Part shown: positions 34,748-46,367 of the stretch, piece after piece
Position numbering within the stretch: position 1 is the stretch's first letter
How the letters are laid out: each line of letters opens with the position of its first letter
NCBI RefSeq assembly: GCF_014633365.1
Contig: NC_068344.1
Span: forward strand, 13,593,669 to 13,657,668
DNA from: Diospyros lotus
Lineage: Eukaryota > Streptophyta > Magnoliopsida > Ericales > Ebenaceae
Length of the DNA stretch: 64,000 nucleotides
Reading direction: 5' to 3'
Notes under the pieces: model-generated
What the model was told of the DNA's origin: nothing
What the model saw: only the letters and a program-made list of their open reading frames with translations
The model's database searches: none
Translations under genes and position numbers: made by a program

Positions 34748-37664
34748 TGTAACACCCGGTGTTACAGGTGTTAAAAGAATGAGAAAGAAAGTGAGAAAAT
34801 TTTAAAAAAATGCCCTTGAGAAGGTGTTGGATCCTTGAGATTGAGGGTGCCCTATGAGAGGGGTATTTTGGTAATTTGGATAGTGAAATCCAATATAAAG
34901 GGTATTTTGGTAAATTGAAAATAATTCCTATGTGGAATTAGGTATGTAAGTGAATAAAAATCCCAATTTGGTATTTATGTGGAGATATATGGGATTAATA
35001 AATTCAGCAAGAATATTTGGAAATTTTAGAATTTAATTCCATAAAGGAATTTAATTATGGAATATAGGGAAATGGTGGATATTAAATTATTTGAGGAGAA
35101 TAATTATATTTTTCCCTAAGTTGGTAAATTAGTGTGGTAATACCACATGGAGAGATGAGATTAAAGTTGGAAGCCAAGGTTAGTGTCTTATTGTGACACT
35201 TGGCAAAATCTTATGGAATGAGATTTAATTAAATTTGGTGACAAGGATTTATTTAATTGAGAGAATTTGGTGACACATGGCATGATCTTATGAATCAAGA
35301 GTGATATTTAAATAAATGCAAAAAGAAAAAAGAAATTAGTCTCTCAAGCATTAATGAGAGCCATGATGGAGGGAATTAAAAGAAAATCCATATTAAAAAG
35401 AAAATAGTTAAGCATTTATGTGGGAAAATGGTGAATTTAATTAAATGTTAAAGTAAATGGGTTATGTCTTTTAAGAGCCTTTAAATTTAAATCAAAAAGA
35501 AATTATTTTAGTCACCATTAATTGCTTGAAAAGTTATGGATTTAAATTAAATGAAAAATTGGGAAATTAGTCAATCTTGAAAATAGTCATTTTTTAATTA
35601 TTTGGAAAATGGGAGAATTATGGGAATTAGGGATTGATCCAAGGGAGGAGATTTAGTCTCCAAAGAAAAGATCAATGGATGAGATTTAAGAAGACAAAGT
35701 CTCTTGGATTTGTGTTTTCTTTGAGTCTAGACAAGTGTTCTCCTAAAATCAATGGCTAGGATTTAAATTGGGAGAAGCACAAGGATTGTGCTAGTGTTTA
35801 AAGGTGGAGATTAAGTCTCTTAAATTAAGAAGAAATCTATGGCTAAGATGAAATCTTGAGATTTGGCATGGATTGAGAAGAAAGTTTTATAAATAGGGAA
35901 TGGGGAAATTGATTCAAGGTTTTCCCCACATGTGAAGTGAAAGAAGCAAGAAGGCAAGCAAGACTAAGAGAAGGAAGAGAAAGGCTAACAAGGTAAACCT
36001 AGTTCCCTCTCTTGAAATAGTTTGAATGCATATGTATAAGAGCTAAAAATTCCTTTATTATTTTTTTTCTTTAAGGGTGATTAAAGTCTAAGAGAGATTC
36101 TTAGCTTGTGGAAGTGTTGAAGCTTCAAAGTCTAAGAGAGATTCTTGGCTTGTGGAAGTATTAAAGCTTCAAAGAAAACAAGGTAAGGGATAGCCCCAAG
36201 TGGAGGGGTTTTTGCTTGCACTTGTACATGTGTGAATGAGTTGCATGTAATGATTCTTGCATGTTTTGTGCCCTAGTGGACCTATGGCCATAAGGAGGAC
36301 TTGTGATGGGAGTGAGGGGTTGGTTGGTGCCTTAACCTAAGTGGTTATGAGGGCATGGAGAACTACCTTTAATATGCATTGCATTTGCATTACATGTTCA
36401 TGTTCTCATACTACATTTACATTTGCATAGAACCCTTACTGAGCATTGGCTCATAAGGTCCTTTGACCTCTATGTAGGTGGAGAATCATCAAAAGGAAAT
36501 GGAGTCTTGCAAGGTTAAGGGTTGGAAGCAAGGAAGAAAAGCAAGTGTAGTAGTGTTTATGTATTTGTGGTTAAATGTTGTATTTATTTTGTTAATGTGT
36601 AATGAATGATTAATGTGGATGTATTGAGGCAAACTTGAATGTTTTGGAAGCCTTTGCAGTATAAAAGCTTTCTGGAAAATTTGAGTTTAAATAGAAAAAA
36701 AATATATATTTTTTTTCAAAAAAAAAAGGTGAGGCAGTGTGCTGGCCAGGGGGCGCGCCTGGGTGTGCCTGGGCGCGGCCGGGTGCGGCTGCGCGCCAGC
36801 ATGCGCGCGCGCGCGCATGGCATGCGGCCAGCGCGCGCGCGGCCCATGCGCGTGCGTGGCCCGCGTTGGGGGGCGCGGCTGGCTGCCGCACAGCCCCCCT
36901 TGCTGTTTGGTTTTCTTTTTTTTATTTTAATTTAATTTCTGTTTATTTAAAAATATGATGTTATTTTAGAAATTCTGAAATAAATTATATTTAAATAAAT
37001 AAACAAATAAAGGAGTATTTTAGCCTCTAAATTAATTATTAAATTAATATGAATTTGAGGCAATTGTGGAAAATTTTCTATATTTTGAGAAATTAAAATA
37101 ATGGAGTATTTTCCTTAAATTTTGAAATTGGACGAGGATGCCTTAGGTTTTTATTTCAAAAATTAATTTCCTAATGGTTGAAAAATTATGGTATTTTGAA
37201 ATAATTAAAGGGAGAAATAAATGGAGATTTAATGAGGAAAATTTATTTAAATTTTTTTCAAAGAAATATTAATCCAAATATTTTCCAAAGGAATTGGAAG
37301 TGAGATAAATGGGTTAATGGTTGGGGCAAAGAAAAGAAAAAATTATTTTCTTATAATTAAGGCGTTATGCCATAATTTATTTGAAGCTAGAGAGTTATAG
37401 CTTATTTTCTTTCGATCCTGGGAGGTCACCCTTAGCCCTTCATTAAAGAGCTTGAGAAGGGGTGACGATTGCGAGGTTTCGGGTTTAAAAAGGTCGTTTC
37501 GATAATTTCCGGACCCTCGAGCGGAGCGAAGAGAGGGCAAAACCTAGTTCCCACCTAGGTCGTTTCCCGTTGAAACGTAGCCGTCTCTTCATCTTTGCCC
37601 TAACGTGCGAATAGTAAGTTGGCTATTCGTGAGTAACACCCGTAGGTGGAAGCGGGGCATTACA
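34748..37664 (-). mobile_element. solo LTR (2.9 kb), TSD CTAAT
   Basis: On the minus strand it starts TGTAATGCCCCGCTTCC and ends CGGGTGTTACA. CTAAT occurs at 34743-34747 and 37665-37669. It belongs to the same family as 28050-32463, inverted. It contains a GC-rich island (about 36737-36900) and two near-identical segments at about 36089 and 36137 (TCTAAGAGAGATTCTTRGCT). No coding domains are seen; GC-island frames are shadows. Confidence 0.82.
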
Positions 37665-37669
37665 CTAAT

Positions 37670-38730
37670 TGCTGTTAAAATTATATGAAGTAACATTCAA
37701 AAACACGTTACATATGTATCCAAGATGAAAGAAAGTTCGTGGCACACATGTAGCAGCAGCAGGCAAGTTGCTAGGTTAGAGGGAAAGATGACCAACTCTT
37801 AAAGAAATAATTAATTAGATAAAATTCAGTCATTTTATGAGGACAAATTAGAATGTTTGTTCAGGGCCCACCCAAACAAACCCAATTAATTACTTTAATA
37901 GATTTATATATTTAAAGAAAAATAGATTGAATTGATCAGTTCACCATTTGATGAGCTAATCTTTATTTTATTTCATCACAATATTTTTCATACTATTTAT
38001 TTTAATTTTAATCCATTTTATTTCATTACTAGATGTCTCCCAAACAATACATTGAGATTTACAATATAAATTATTATAACTCTCTAATTAACTTACATTT
38101 GAAAATACATATTAAATTACCGGAACATCAACAACGAACAATGAGATCTATTACTAATTTATAGAAAGTTAGGTAACAAAGAATCCCTTTTCTAAAGATA
38201 TAATTCAATAATTTCAAATTAATTCATAAAAACAACTTAAAAATGAGTCACTTAAACCAAATCATCTAGATGAAAGAATGTTTGTACATATACATACATA
38301 CATTAAATATACATAAATCTTAAACGCTGTATGTATGTAAATCTTAATATACATACACACATCTTAAACCAAATTTGTATACACACAAAAATTTAATTCT
38401 AGCAAACACACAAAATCAAAATATAAACAGTATTCCAGCAAACATTAATATACATAAATAAGCAAACATATAGTATTCTAGCAAACATTAATATACATAC
38501 AGCAATTTGTATACATATAGTATTCTAGCAAATATTAAGATTTAATTCCAACAAACATACATACAGCGTACATACATTTAATATACATAAATGAGCAGCA
38601 AACACACAAAATATACGTATACACACAAAAATGAGCAGCGAACACCATCGTTTCTGGCATACATACATACATACACATAAATATATGTACGTAAACACAC
38701 ACAAAATACATACACATATACCAGAAAGTG
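37670..38730. other. CACTA backbone, AT-rich with ACAT repeats
   Basis: No gene is seen. The region from about 38290 to 38720 is rich in ACATACAT microsatellite-like sequence. It includes duplicated segments with TAGTATTCTAGCAAA (near 38470 and 38519). Confidence 0.5.
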
Positions 38731-39175
38731 GAATTGGCAGGGGTGACGGGGACGATGAGGGCGGCGACGGTGAGCGACAGAGGCCAAGGGAGAAGGTGAG
38801 GGCAACGACAGCGAGCGACGAGGCCGAGGGCGACGACGGTGAGCGAGGAGGCTAAGGGCAGCAACGGCAAGCGCGGGCGAGCAACGAAGCTGAGGGCGAC
38901 TAGGCTACGACGATGAGCGACTATGGCCAGTTAGGGTGGGCGAGGGCGACGAAGGCGAGGGCCCCTAAGGCGAGTGGTGAGGGACACATAGAGGGGTACT
39001 GAGACGTAGGCTTGGTAGGGGAGATGGGAAAATGGGATGGGTTTGCAATAGGGAGGGAAATGGAAAAATTTTTTGGGGGGGAGGGAGGGGATTTCGAGAT
39101 TGACAAAGGGAGGGGATGGGTTTGCAGGGCGCATGGGAAACAGGAGAGAATAGGGGATGGGTTTGCAGGTAGGCT
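38731..39175 (-). other. GC-rich, CpG-rich leader-like segment of the CACTA
   Basis: Imperfect repeats of GGCGACGGTGAGCGA type (38750-38960) are followed by three copies of GATGGGTTTGCA (near 39036, 39115 and 39157). On the minus strand this would be a C-rich leader placed upstream of the minus-strand TNPA gene. A role as promoter or first exon of the CACTA transcript is inference. No conserved protein is seen. Confidence 0.35.
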
Positions 39176-41560
39176 TTTTTATTTTTTTATTTTTTAATTA
39201 ATTAATTATTAATTAAATTTGAATATTTTTTAAAGTGTTTTTTATAAAAAAATTATAAGAAATATTATATTTTAAAAATTTAACAAAATATTAATACATA
39301 TTTTATATTAAAAAAATATTTTATTATTTTGAGAGTATTAGGAGAAGGTGAAGGTGATAGGCTTGCAAGGGATGGGGATGTGCCTGCATGGGAGGGGAAA
39401 AAATTTCGCCGGGAAGGGGGGGTGTTCATAATTTAATGCATATTTTAAATTATGAAAATATTTTATTATTTTTTTACATATCAAAAATTTATTATAAAAA
39501 TACTGTAATAAAATTAAAAAAAATATTCATATGCACACAATTTGCCTTTCATGTTTTATAAGAAATATAATTTGATGGTTTATTATTTGTATTTATAAAT
39601 AAATTAAAACTAAATAAATATTTTTAAATTATAAAAATTAAATGACGTAATTTTATAATTTAAGTATAACATCATAAATACATGAATACTCATACATATA
39701 TAACATTTGTAATTATGTGTTGGTAATTTATAAACAATTATTCACATATTTATAACATTTGAAAAGCATATTTTTTAAGATAATAATAATAATATTAATA
39801 ATTTTATATGTTAAAAGGTAACATATTTAAAATGTTATATATTGATATGTTATTTATTTATAAACTTATAACTTATTTATAGGCTTATTTAAAAATTACA
39901 ATTTTTTAAATTTATTTTTTAAGTACAATATTCATATTATTATGAATAATAATTAAATATATGTGTTTGTTCTACTAATTGGATATAAATAAAAAGGATA
40001 ATAATAGTATCAAAATTAACTGTCTAACTTGTTTGTTGAATTAATAAAAAATTAAAATATCAAAATACATTATTACATAAATGTACAAGCTGATTATGTT
40101 TGATATATATAAAGTATACTATTAATTCAAAATCTTAATACAACATTCAAAGTATATTGATATAAGATCAAAATATAAACACATGCACATGAGGGAAAAA
40201 AATATTAGAATAATTTTAAATTATAAAAATGTTATATTAGGATAATAATATACTTATAAAGTCAATCAATTAATTAAAATGCTATACTAAAATAATAATA
40301 TATGTGTCACTTTAAAATTAATTGGTGACTCATTGAATATATGTGCTATACTAGTATACAAATTGATATGAATAATTGAGAAATTTTATGAAATTAAGAT
40401 CAATAATTTATATAATTAAATTACTGGCTCAAATAAATCTGTTAAGTAACTAATTATAATCTTGTTGTACAGAAAAAATATAGTTATCGTTCTATTTTCT
40501 AATGAATTATTTACTTTTTCTATTTCAATGACTAATAAGATTATTAAATAAATTATAATTAGATTTAAATTGTTCCAATAGAATAAATCAACGAGTAGAG
40601 TGCTAGCCTAGCCTAATTAAATTGTTATGTAATCCTTTAATTCTATAATGTATAATATTTAATGATATTAGTTAAATATATTCAATATGAATTAAGTATT
40701 TATAATTAAAAAATTATTTTATTATTTCAGATATTAATTAAAATAAACATATATTAGTAATGTACCTCGACCATATGAATTTCATTTACTTATTGTTTAG
40801 GATTACTTCGAAACCAAATTATTCTGAAAGAATTTTTAAAAGAAAATTGATTAAACAAACAAAAATTAAAAATTATTATTAACTAATAAAAGGTCTTATT
40901 TTTAGTGTTAACTGTGTAATATATCAAGATTTTAAATTTTGATGTATTTTTCTTGGTTTCATCTTTTTACTTTAAGAATACTATTTATATTTAATATATT
41001 AATGTCATTCTATCATATAATTGAGTAAGACAAATATATAATCAATTGACACCTTAAATGTTTATGTTTTATTTCATTACAAATAAAACATTAATCAAGT
41101 ACAATAAAGTCATGCATTAGTTGATTAATTTTAAGTCACAACAAATATTTTTATCAACACATTCTATTAATGATATATTGATATTATTTAATAATATCAA
41201 GTTTGATTCTTTTATATTAAACAATATCTTTATAAAATTATGGATCATTTTATTAATGTATTTATAAACAAATATATTCAAACTTATGAACTGTTTTCTT
41301 AAGGTGGTTATAAAAAAAATATATTTAAAATTATGTATAATTTGATGAGTAATCAAGATCATGTTCGATATATACTAAATAGACATTAATTTATAGGGAA
41401 ATATATAGTCTCATTATGTTTGTTTGATATATATATATTGTTAATCTTAATTTAAAATGTTATTACAAAATTCAAAGTAAATACTAAAAACATATGCATG
41501 TAGTTTAAAAATAGAAACATATGCATGTAATTTAAAAATAAAAACATATGTGTGTGAAGT
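39176..41560. other. AT-rich CACTA backbone, no gene seen
   Basis: This is very AT-rich and has no recognisable coding sequence. The catalytic TNP2 transposase expected in an autonomous CACTA is not present here or in the other backbone pieces. Confidence 0.5.
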
Positions 41561-42448
41561 GGGAAAATGCTATTTGTACAGAAGCTTTTGTACAGAAAAC
41601 TTACAGGGGCGTTAAAATGACCAAATGGTCCCTCTGAAAATTACCTGAAATGCCCCAATCCCGAAAGACCCAGTCCCTCTCTCTTTCTCCCTTTGTCTCT
41701 CTCTGGTTCTCCCTAAACCCAATCAATCAGCCATTAATTAATTTAAGTAAGATCGATCTAGTAATGAAAACCCTTAATAATAAAACAAGGCGTATATTTG
41801 TATATTGGAACGACTTGGTTTTCTGATTCCAATTGAATTGAGTTTTCCTTCATATAAATATGGCGGCATTCACCGATACACTACCATACAACCAAGAATT
41901 TAATTAATATTATTGACCTTCATCGCCATCGCCATTTTCATTTTGGGCTCAAGCTCCTGTCTTTTCGGGAAAGCTGGTACAAGGGGAATCCGGAGGCTCT
42001 GCTTCCCCTTCTTCTTGAATCTCCGGTGACGGCCATCCTTCTCGCTCCTCCACACGCACACATCTCCATTGCAGACCAGTTGGGCGGGCCTCGAAGATGA
42101 AGAAGACTCAGACTCAGAGAAGCAGCTCAAGAAACTCAGAAACAAGGCCATTTCGGCGGCAACACCAAGAAGCTAAGAGGAAATGCTTCTGCGCTCTGCC
42201 AAATGGGTTCTTTTCCTGTGTGTTGAAGATGATCTGAAAACATTATATACATACATTATATACATACATATATATGTATATGTAGAGAGAGAGAGATCGT
42301 TGTGAGAAGGCATTATCCCTTTCATTTAGATGGGTGAGATATCGCGATAAATTGATCTGCTTTACACCTGATATATCGCTAATTTATCGCGATATCTCAC
42401 CCCTGTAAAGCAATCTGTAAGTTTGTTTCTGTACGAATAGCACGACTC
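41561..42448 (-). mobile_element. Mutator-like element (888 bp), possible Pack-MULE
   Basis: A 9-bp TSD, GTGTGAAGT, flanks it at 41552-41560 and 42449-42457. The ends are inverted and share TGCTATT(T/C)GTACAGAA, then CTTACAG. The length is too short for a MURA transposase. The interior has higher GC than its surroundings and an 83-codon minus-strand ORF, so it may have captured host sequence. Confidence 0.72.
41900..42151 (-). CDS. small ORF inside the Mutator-like element
   Basis: This is 83 codons, starting MALFLSFLSCFSES, then a Ser run, RPAQLVCNGDVCVW, a basic stretch and a Met/Lys-rich end. The Ser-rich N-terminus followed by a GDVCV motif recalls small plant proteins of unknown function, but I cannot name a family. 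It may be a captured gene fragment rather than a working gene. GC content is clearly higher than in the flanking DNA. Confidence 0.3.
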   Translation of the reverse strand: MALFLSFLSCFSESESSSSSRPAQLVCNGDVCVWRSEKDGRHRRFKKKGKQSLRIPLVPAFPKRQELEPKMKMAMAMKVNNIN

Positions 42449-43039
42449 GTGTGAAGTGCCACTAAACTATAGTGGACGAAAAAAAAAAAAAAACTAGTAT
42501 TTCATATTTTTAAGCAAATGATTAATTAATTATGCCAAAACTCAAAGTTATTGAGTGAGATGACAAAGATTAATTAATATATGCTAAATAAATACTTATG
42601 TAGAATTTAAAAAAATTATCATTAACTACTAAATCTATGTTAGAAATAGTTTTATGTTTAAATATTATTAACAATAAATTATTTATTTTATATGTAAAAT
42701 ATATACAAATTATCTTTTAAACAATTACTTTATTTATTGAGTTTTATAATATTAAAATATAAGTTTTTTTTTACATTTAATAAATATTACCGATAGTTAA
42801 CTATTGCATAGTTCATATATTTTTTATTTTTTTATACACATAAATATAAATTAATATTTTGGGTTCATTTTAACTTAATATATTTATATCAATTATTTAT
42901 TTTTTTATTTATATTTAATTTTGTTAACTTAATATATTGTTAATCTTAATATATATATATATATTAAATTTGTTATATATTTTGGAGTTTTTTAGTTTTT
43001 TTTTATTTTGTCACTTAACATATTTTTTTATATATTTTT

Positions 43040-43286
43040 AATTTGAGACGGATTAAGTCTATCTCAAAATCTATCTCTAATTTAAGATGGATTTTGAAAC
43101 GAAAATTAATCATTTCCTAATTAGAGACGGATTAAAATCCGTCTTTAATTTGAGACGGATTTTTTTCCATCTCAAAATCTGTCTTAAATTAGAGATAAGT
43201 TTTTTTCCGTCTCAAAACTTTGTCTCAAATTTGAGACGAAAAAAATCAGTCTCAATCCGTCTTTAAATTGTTGTTTTCTTGTAATA
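43040..43286. repeat. CACTA right TIR and subterminal repeats
   Basis: About ten GAGACGGATT / TCCGTCTCAAA motifs in both orientations lead to TTTTCTTGTAATA. The last bases deviate from the expected TAGTG, so the right terminus has mutated. Confidence 0.8.
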
Positions 43287-43289
43287 ATA

Positions 43290-44860
43290 GCAACGTATGG
43301 AGGTAGGTAATTGCTAATGGGATCCATTGACCTTCGGCGTGAGGCAGACATCCTATGTGATCAATTATGGCTTGTGATTATTTAAACCCCTGGTCAGTGT
43401 ACACATGATTGGAAAGAGTCTCCAATGTTGGAAATAGTTTTGAAATGTCATCTTAATCACACCATGCTAGATCTTAGCATAGCTATCGAGTTATGTGAAT
43501 TTGATCAGTCTATGACTCTCACTTAATTAGGACGATAATCGAAAGCCCTAATAGGCTCACTTGAAATTTGACTTCATTACTGATAGGATCGTTCTAACAT
43601 AATATTAGTTATTACTCAAGATCTCTCACGGTACGTCAAGGAGATGGAGAGATCCTCATTGTAGATAAAAGTGTTTGACCAATGTAAAAGTTGTTAATGT
43701 GTCCCAATTGTTACTCAGTGTTGAACGTAAAAGGTCACACGCATATATAAGTATAGTGGTGGATTAGTGATGCAATAATGTAATTAATTATTAATCATCA
43801 TTAAGAGTTAATGATGATGCCATTAAGAGTTAAAGGAATGGGTTTAATTAAAAAGAGAAATTATTAAGAGCTTAACAGGCATGTCGTTAAGAGTTAACGG
43901 GGGTCTTGGTTTCATTATGAGATAATGAAAAGGATATTAAGAGTTAACGGAAGGCCTAGATGCAATTTATAGAAAGTTGAGATGAGGGAATAAAGGCGGT
44001 TGACCAATTCTAAGTGCGTCATCCCAAATCGATCAACTAATTCAAAATCAGTTGACCAGTCCTTGCTAATTCAGTGTAATTTGATCGACTGGTTGCTCGA
44101 AAGTTGTCGACCGTTTCTTACAACGAAGGTCGAGTTCAGGAACGTTTCTCTTGTCATTTTTTGTAACCGAAAAAGCGAGGACAAAGGAAAGGATTGCATG
44201 TAAATGGCATGCCTCTCCCTTTTTTCCTTTCTCTCTCCTAGTCGATTTTGTCTGATTTGGAAGATGTGTGAGGGTCTAGGGTTTTGAGTATTTAAAGGAA
44301 GAGAAAAAGAGGCTTATAAGCTTGCTGGTCATTTTTGCAACCAAAGTTCTCTCAGTTGATAGCCTTCTTCTCCTTCTAGAAAACCAAATCCCTTTGTCCT
44401 TGCTCCCTTCTTATACTAGTTGCTATACTAACAACCCATTCCAACAGTGAGACTATTGGATTTGGGCCTTTGTTTCTTCTAAACCCAAATTACAGCACCC
44501 ATCACCTACAAAGAAGCTTGGCTAGCACATAAACTTCTTGTAAGGTTCTTCCATTGCTTAGAGCATGGATTGACTTGGTCCCTCGTGAAAGCGAGGGTGG
44601 ACTAGTCATCCCAGAAAACAGATTCAGAGTAGTTGGTGATTGTTCAAGGAGCTATCTCGAGAGCCTACAATGAGGACGGGAGCTGCCTCAGCTGTATTTC
44701 AACATCGCATCTCATCAACATCAGAATCATCCAATGATGTATAATCTCTAAACGTCCTATGGATGGTTCAGTTTTTATTGCATATGCTTGTTAGATACCA
44801 GGTCTTGCAAAGTGATATTGTTTTTCTTCCGCTGCCATTTTAATGGTGTTTTAAAAAAGT
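43290..44860 (+). repeat. old dispersed repeat, right part
   Basis: This continues the sequence broken at 3848 by the CACTA insertion. It contains a cluster of GATCGACTGG, GTTGACCA and GTTGTCGACC motifs (43998-44125), a TATA-like TATTTAAA at about 44289, and a leader-like stretch. No coding domain is seen. It is interpreted as part of an LTR-type element. Confidence 0.45.
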
Positions 44861-44879
44861 TTTGTAAAGAAGCTAAAAC

Positions 44880-45300
44880 CCTTGCATGAATCACCAAATG
44901 TTGGCATTTCATTTCACGTACCACCATCGCTGTCACAGCCTCCCCTTAGGCCGTTGCTAGAGCCGCGGGGCCTTACTGTGCATCCACGCGTGGCCATCAC
45001 CCTCGCAGGCCATCTTTGCGTCGATGCAACCTCGCCCAGCCATCGCCCCCGCAGGCCGTCTTGACATCGCCACAGCAGTTCGCCTTTGCCACACATCCGC
45101 GCACCCGCCATCACCCCCGTGGGTTGCCGTCACCCCAGGGGCCAGGGGTTGTCTCCCCCAGGCAGTCGTCGCAGCCCCGTTAGTCTGCCTTGTCGTTGTC
45201 GCCTTAGCCATCTATCACGGCCCCTGCCGCAGCTGTTCGCCTCTGTCGCTGCCCACTGTAGCTGTCTGCTGCAACTAGCTTCCAAGCCTGGGCTGACTTT
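44880..45300. other. C-rich, CpG-rich tract
   Basis: Imperfect GCC/CCGC-rich sequence with overlapping open frames on both strands. The frames are compositional and show no conserved domain. It is similar in style, but not clearly in sequence, to the GC-rich segment at 38.8 kb. I see no gene in it. Confidence 0.4.
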
Positions 45301-45639
45301 TCTGGGTTGGACTGATTTTATGGGTTGATTTGTCTTTTTTATTTCTAATTTCTTAATAATTTTCTTTTGGTAGTTTTTCTCATGACACATCACTATTGAT
45401 TAAAGGTTATTTATCAAATTTTACCTTACACATTTAAAGAAAATGAATTAAGCATTTGCAGATCTTGGGTTAAATGAATAATTATCAATCTCTTCCCGAA
45501 CAACTGAGTAGACAACAAATGAAGCATCAAACTCATGAAGAGCCATACGGATGGGCAACAGTGAAGATGAATTATGGCGTTACAGCCCAGAAAGTAAAAA
45601 AACAAGAAAATGCATGCATATGCTTATGCAATTAGATCT

Positions 45640-46260
45640 TCAGGGGAGAGTGGTGGTGGGAGTGCAGTGAGCTGGGCGGAACGCCAAGGGACCTGCAGAA
45701 TAGACGACGACGGCATTGTAATTATTTCTGGCAATAAATTTCTTGCTCTCATAGCGCAGCGGGGAACCGTTGATCCCATAGTTGAGATTGGAAAGGAGGT
45801 TGCAGGTTTGGAGGGGGGACGAAACGAGTTTGACTTTGCAGGAAGTGAGGGGGTGATCTAGCAAGGAATAGGAAGGGGACATCTTGAAGCCTTGGAGTAG
45901 AGCATAGAAATAACCATTTTGATCGGTTTTGAAAGCCTTGTAGTAGCTAACCCGGTTTCTGTAGTCTTTGCAGATCACACTGATGGTAGCAGCAGGGATG
46001 GGATGAGCTCCAGACAGAGACCAGGTACCGTAGCGCTCGCAGCTCTGGCAATACACCACGCCTTCCACAACTACATTTACTGCATTTCTAATTACATTCT
46101 TCCTCTTCTTGTTAGTGGTCTTTGGGGGCGCATTATGTTCTTCCTTGTATCCTTCTTCTCCGGCTGCTGCTACGACCAACGGGAAGAGGAGCAGACAGAC
46201 AATGAGCAGCTTCTTGATCATCATCATCTTCTGCTGCTGCTGGCTGCTGCTGCTTGCCAT
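45640..46260 (-). CDS. Ole e 1/PAC-domain secreted protein (AGP31-like)
   Basis: This single-exon gene encodes 206 residues. Residues 15-34 form a signal peptide (IKKLLIVCLLLFPLVVAAAG), so the product is probably secreted to the cell wall. A short charged linker (35-55, with NKKRK) replaces the long Pro- or His-rich region of AGP30/AGP31-type proteins. Residues 62-199 match the Pollen Ole e 1/PAC domain (PF01190): VEGVVYCQSC, then FKTDQNGYFYALLQGF. Six cysteines lie at 71, 74, 97, 141, 153 and 199, the number that defines PAC domains. The family acts in cell-wall structure and binds pectin or other glycans; the exact role here is unknown. The first ATG (46258-46260) is used. A TATA box lies about 100 bp upstream. 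The frame shows no lesion, so it is likely functional. Confidence 0.88.
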   Translation of the reverse strand: MASSSSQQQQKMMMIKKLLIVCLLLFPLVVAAAGEEGYKEEHNAPPKTTNKKRKNVIRNAVNVVVEGVVYCQSCERYGTWSLSGAHPIPAATISVICKDYRNRVSYYKAFKTDQNGYFYALLQGFKMSPSYSLLDHPLTSCKVKLVSSPLQTCNLLSNLNYGINGSPLRYESKKFIARNNYNAVVVYSAGPLAFRPAHCTPTTTLP

Positions 46261-46359
46261 CTGTCTACGGAGAGTAGATTATTATCAATCAGATCAGGCT
46301 GTCTGTCTACGTGGGAGAGAGATGAGGAGTTGATGGATTCTTGCAGAGAACTTGGTAGG

Positions 46360-46367
46360 TATTTATA
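46360..46367 (-). promoter_or_regulatory. TATA box of the Ole e 1-like gene
   Basis: TATAAATA on the minus strand lies about 100 bp upstream of the start codon, the expected spacing for a short leader. Confidence 0.65.

Larger units (their letters stand above)
3852..43286 (-). mobile_element. CACTA (En/Spm) element with nested insertions
   Basis: The left end is CACTATAAGAAAA. The right end, read on the minus strand, is TATTACAAGAAAA, a decayed match to the same terminal inverted repeat. A 3-bp TSD, ATA, flanks the element at 3849-3851 and 43287-43289. Both ends carry arrays of GAGACGGATTTT-type subterminal repeats, a hallmark of CACTA elements. Removing four inserted elements and their TSDs leaves about 7.9 kb of backbone, a normal CACTA size. 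A minus-strand TNPA-like gene lies near the left end. No TNP2/TNPD transposase (the catalytic protein) is detectable, so the copy is probably non-autonomous. Confidence 0.85.

Noticed and set aside
36639..36958. Overlapping GC-rich ORFs on both strands
   Set aside because: They are compositional open frames in the GC island of a solo LTR; Ala/Arg-rich translations lack any domain.
44882..45393. Several overlapping ORFs on both strands
   Set aside because: They arise from CpG-rich low-complexity DNA, and no frame looks conserved.
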